DNA of 64,000 nt from Colletotrichum lupini (Eukaryota > Ascomycota > Sordariomycetes > Glomerellales > Glomerellaceae): assembly GCF_023278565.1 (NCBI RefSeq), contig NC_064676.1, forward strand, positions 6,324,001-6,388,000, written 5' to 3'. The notes under the pieces were generated by a model. It had not been told where the DNA came from. It was given only the letters and a program-made list of their open reading frames with translations, and did no database searches. Made by a program: the position numbers and the translations under genes. Below, in pieces: positions 62,451 through 64,000 of this stretch. Within the stretch, counting starts at the first letter, position 1; every line of letters starts with the position of its first letter.

Positions 62451-63389
62451 GTGATGGGCACTTCGTGAGATATAATTACTATCCTTATTATGTGATAAAG
62501 TTAGTAATAGACCGTGAAGGAAAGAGGATAATTGCCATGGCGTTCCATCATGCCATTATAAAATTCGGAGGCTAGTAGCTTCTTAGTGATATATCCTTTT
62601 GATCCAGTAAATTGCCCAAGCATGATAGGTGAGGCTTGGGTCGGCTGCAAAATTGTACGTGGGCGCTGAGTTTCCGGTGGGAGTCGAACCAACAAAAAAA
62701 AAAAGTCCCGGCCACAAATTGTACCCTGATTTCGAATGGCTGGCAGGGTTGCTCAAGCGCAAAAAAGGGATAAGATCCAGAGCGATGAACACGTAAAGTC
62801 GTGGGAAAGAGGCAGGCCGTTGACTCTGAGTTCGACAATCTCGTCAATCACAAAGTCTCCGGCAAGCCCCAAGATGCCGCATCAGACGCGAGGATTCATC
62901 AATCCCACAACTCCGACGAGGCCGACTTCTGAACCAGGGCTACACCCAATCAGGCGACCACAATGATGGCCTACAGTCCAGCCACGGTGTTTAACCGCTC
63001 AGTGTAACGATGCGATACTCTCAAGGTATCTTGATTTTCGTTGATTCGTAAATCACATATAGGCGATGAAGGAGAGGCAGTCCCTCCACCGGAGATCCCA
63101 CCGGTTGGCCCACCGGAGGTTCGCATTCTGCCGTCTAGGCCTGAGAGAAGCCTTTGTGATGGTAACATGTCTGCATTTTCTTGCGAATAATGTATCTTCC
63201 GGGTCGAGGGAATTTCATCATGGCGGTAAACGAGGTGGTGCAGATCTGGAGTTCCCTCAGGATTCAGCCACAGATTGACATCCGATTAAAAGGTTATCAT
63301 AAGAGTGTCCCCATGATTATCTCGCATATAAACGATCAATTGAGCTGAAGAATACACGGCAAATCAGACGTTCTTGCAAAGAACAGTCT
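62451..63389. other. Intergenic, upstream of the GH43 gene, with TATA box
   Basis: About 940 bp of normal composition. TATAAA at 63327-63332, 58 bp before the ATG, is a likely core promoter element of the GH43 gene. A perfect pol III B-box-like GGTTCGACTCC on the minus strand (62690-62680) lies next to an A/T homopolymer, but I see no tRNA. Small frames here are unsupported. Confidence 0.5.
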
Positions 63390-64000
63390 ATGTCTTGTGT
63401 CATTATGCTCGTCTACTTCGTCTTCCTCCAGTACTTGGCCTGGGCTGCAGCCCAGATCAACTTCACCAACCCGATCATCTGGCAAGATCTCCCAGACATC
63501 GACCTAATCCGCCACGGCGACGCATACTACTATTCCGCCTCAACCTTTCAATTCTCACCCGGAGCAGTCATCCTACGCTCTTACGACCTCGTCAACTGGG
63601 AATACCTCTCCCACTCGGTACCAAGTCTGGAATTTGGCAACACAGAGGGCTTTGATCTCGTCTCCGGCCCTGGGCAGCGCTACAATCAGGGAATCTTTGC
63701 ATCCTACTTCAACTACCGCAAGAGCACCGACACGTTCTACTGGGGAGGATGCATCGTGGGCGACTGGAAGACTTATGTCTACACCGCGCCCGCCGTGGAA
63801 GGCCCCTGGACACAGAGCTCCGTCATCGATATCTATCTCTACGACGCAGGCATGCTCATAGACGACGACGATACGATGTACGTAGCGCACGGCAACACCA
63901 ACATCTCAGTTGCTCAGTTGAGCGATGATGGCCTACGTGTTGTCAGAAACGAGATCGTCTTCAATTCGACAGAGGAGCTCGGCTACATCGAAGGATCCCG
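63390..64000 (+). CDS. Secreted glycoside hydrolase family 43 enzyme, N-terminal part
   Basis: An uninterrupted frame from the ATG at 63390 to the window edge (203 codons), with no stop, so the gene continues beyond. Residues 1-21 are a signal peptide ending AWAAA. GH43 five-bladed propeller signs: 'DIDLIRHGDAYYYSAST' (general base Asp, about residue 36), 'SYDLVNWEYLSH' (blade motif), 'YDAGMLIDDDDTMYVAHG' (pKa-modulating Asp) and 'GYIEGS', whose Glu (about 201) is the expected general acid at the cut. The family contains arabinofuranosidases, arabinanases and xylosidases, so it acts on plant cell-wall arabinan or xylan outside the cell. Two potential N-glycosylation sites are visible. No intron in the part seen. 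Confidence 0.88.
   Translation, partial: MSCVIMLVYFVFLQYLAWAAAQINFTNPIIWQDLPDIDLIRHGDAYYYSASTFQFSPGAVILRSYDLVNWEYLSHSVPSLEFGNTEGFDLVSGPGQRYNQGIFASYFNYRKSTDTFYWGGCIVGDWKTYVYTAPAVEGPWTQSSVIDIYLYDAGMLIDDDDTMYVAHGNTNISVAQLSDDGLRVVRNEIVFNSTEELGYIEGS

Noticed and set aside
62680..62690. Perfect pol III B-box (GGTTCGACTCC, minus strand)
   Set aside because: No acceptor stem, D-arm or A-box at the right distance; an 11-base T run sits where the anticodon side should be. Probably chance or a tiny fragment.

Overview
The window is from a filamentous ascomycete (inferred). Genes have 55-100 nt spliceosomal introns, fungal-type multidomain highly reducing polyketide synthases (HR-PKS), an AflR-like Zn2Cys6 regulator and a GH43 hydrolase. 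GC-balanced gene blocks alternate abruptly with very AT-rich blocks that almost lack CpA/TpG and are full of TpA, the signature of repeat-induced point mutation (RIP). I cannot name the species.

Layout. 1-3.6 kb: a small secreted protein and a bZIP regulator. 3.72-17.64 kb: a RIP-degraded block bounded by two 179-bp LTRs of a Ty1/copia-type element. Nested in it are a Fot/pogo transposon, a Ty3/gypsy LTR fragment, a 174-bp SINE-like element and three copies of an unclassified ~1.1-kb element with 15-16 bp target duplications. 18.0-45.4 kb: a polyketide gene cluster. 45.4-62.4 kb: a second RIP block with a gypsy element and a copia element (both minus strand), a second Fot copy, a truncated SINE-like copy and a fourth 1.1-kb element. 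62.45-64 kb: the start of a secreted GH43 enzyme, cut by the window edge.

The cluster holds, left to right: long-chain acyl-CoA ligase (-), signal-anchored BBE-like FAD oxidase (-), cytochrome P450 (+), complete HR-PKS (-), af380/thiohydrolase-type alpha/beta hydrolase (+), FSH1/LovG-type serine hydrolase (-), zinc-free MDR enoyl/alkenal reductase (-), AflR-like regulator (+), and a second HR-PKS (-). The second PKS keeps only the back half of DH through ACP; its KS, AT and front of DH are missing exactly where the RIP block begins. The likely logic (inference): the complete HR-PKS builds a reduced chain, a hydrolase releases it, the ligase may re-activate an acid, and the P450, FAD oxidase and reductase tailor it under the regulator. 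The truncated PKS suggests a former two-PKS pathway that was damaged by repeat activity, or a locus being lost.

Exon structures were worked out by hand from splice signals and frame continuity. The ligase (696 aa), FAD oxidase (629 aa), P450 (519 aa), HR-PKS (2414 aa), both hydrolases (316 and 273 aa) and reductase (347 aa) all splice into uninterrupted reading frames.
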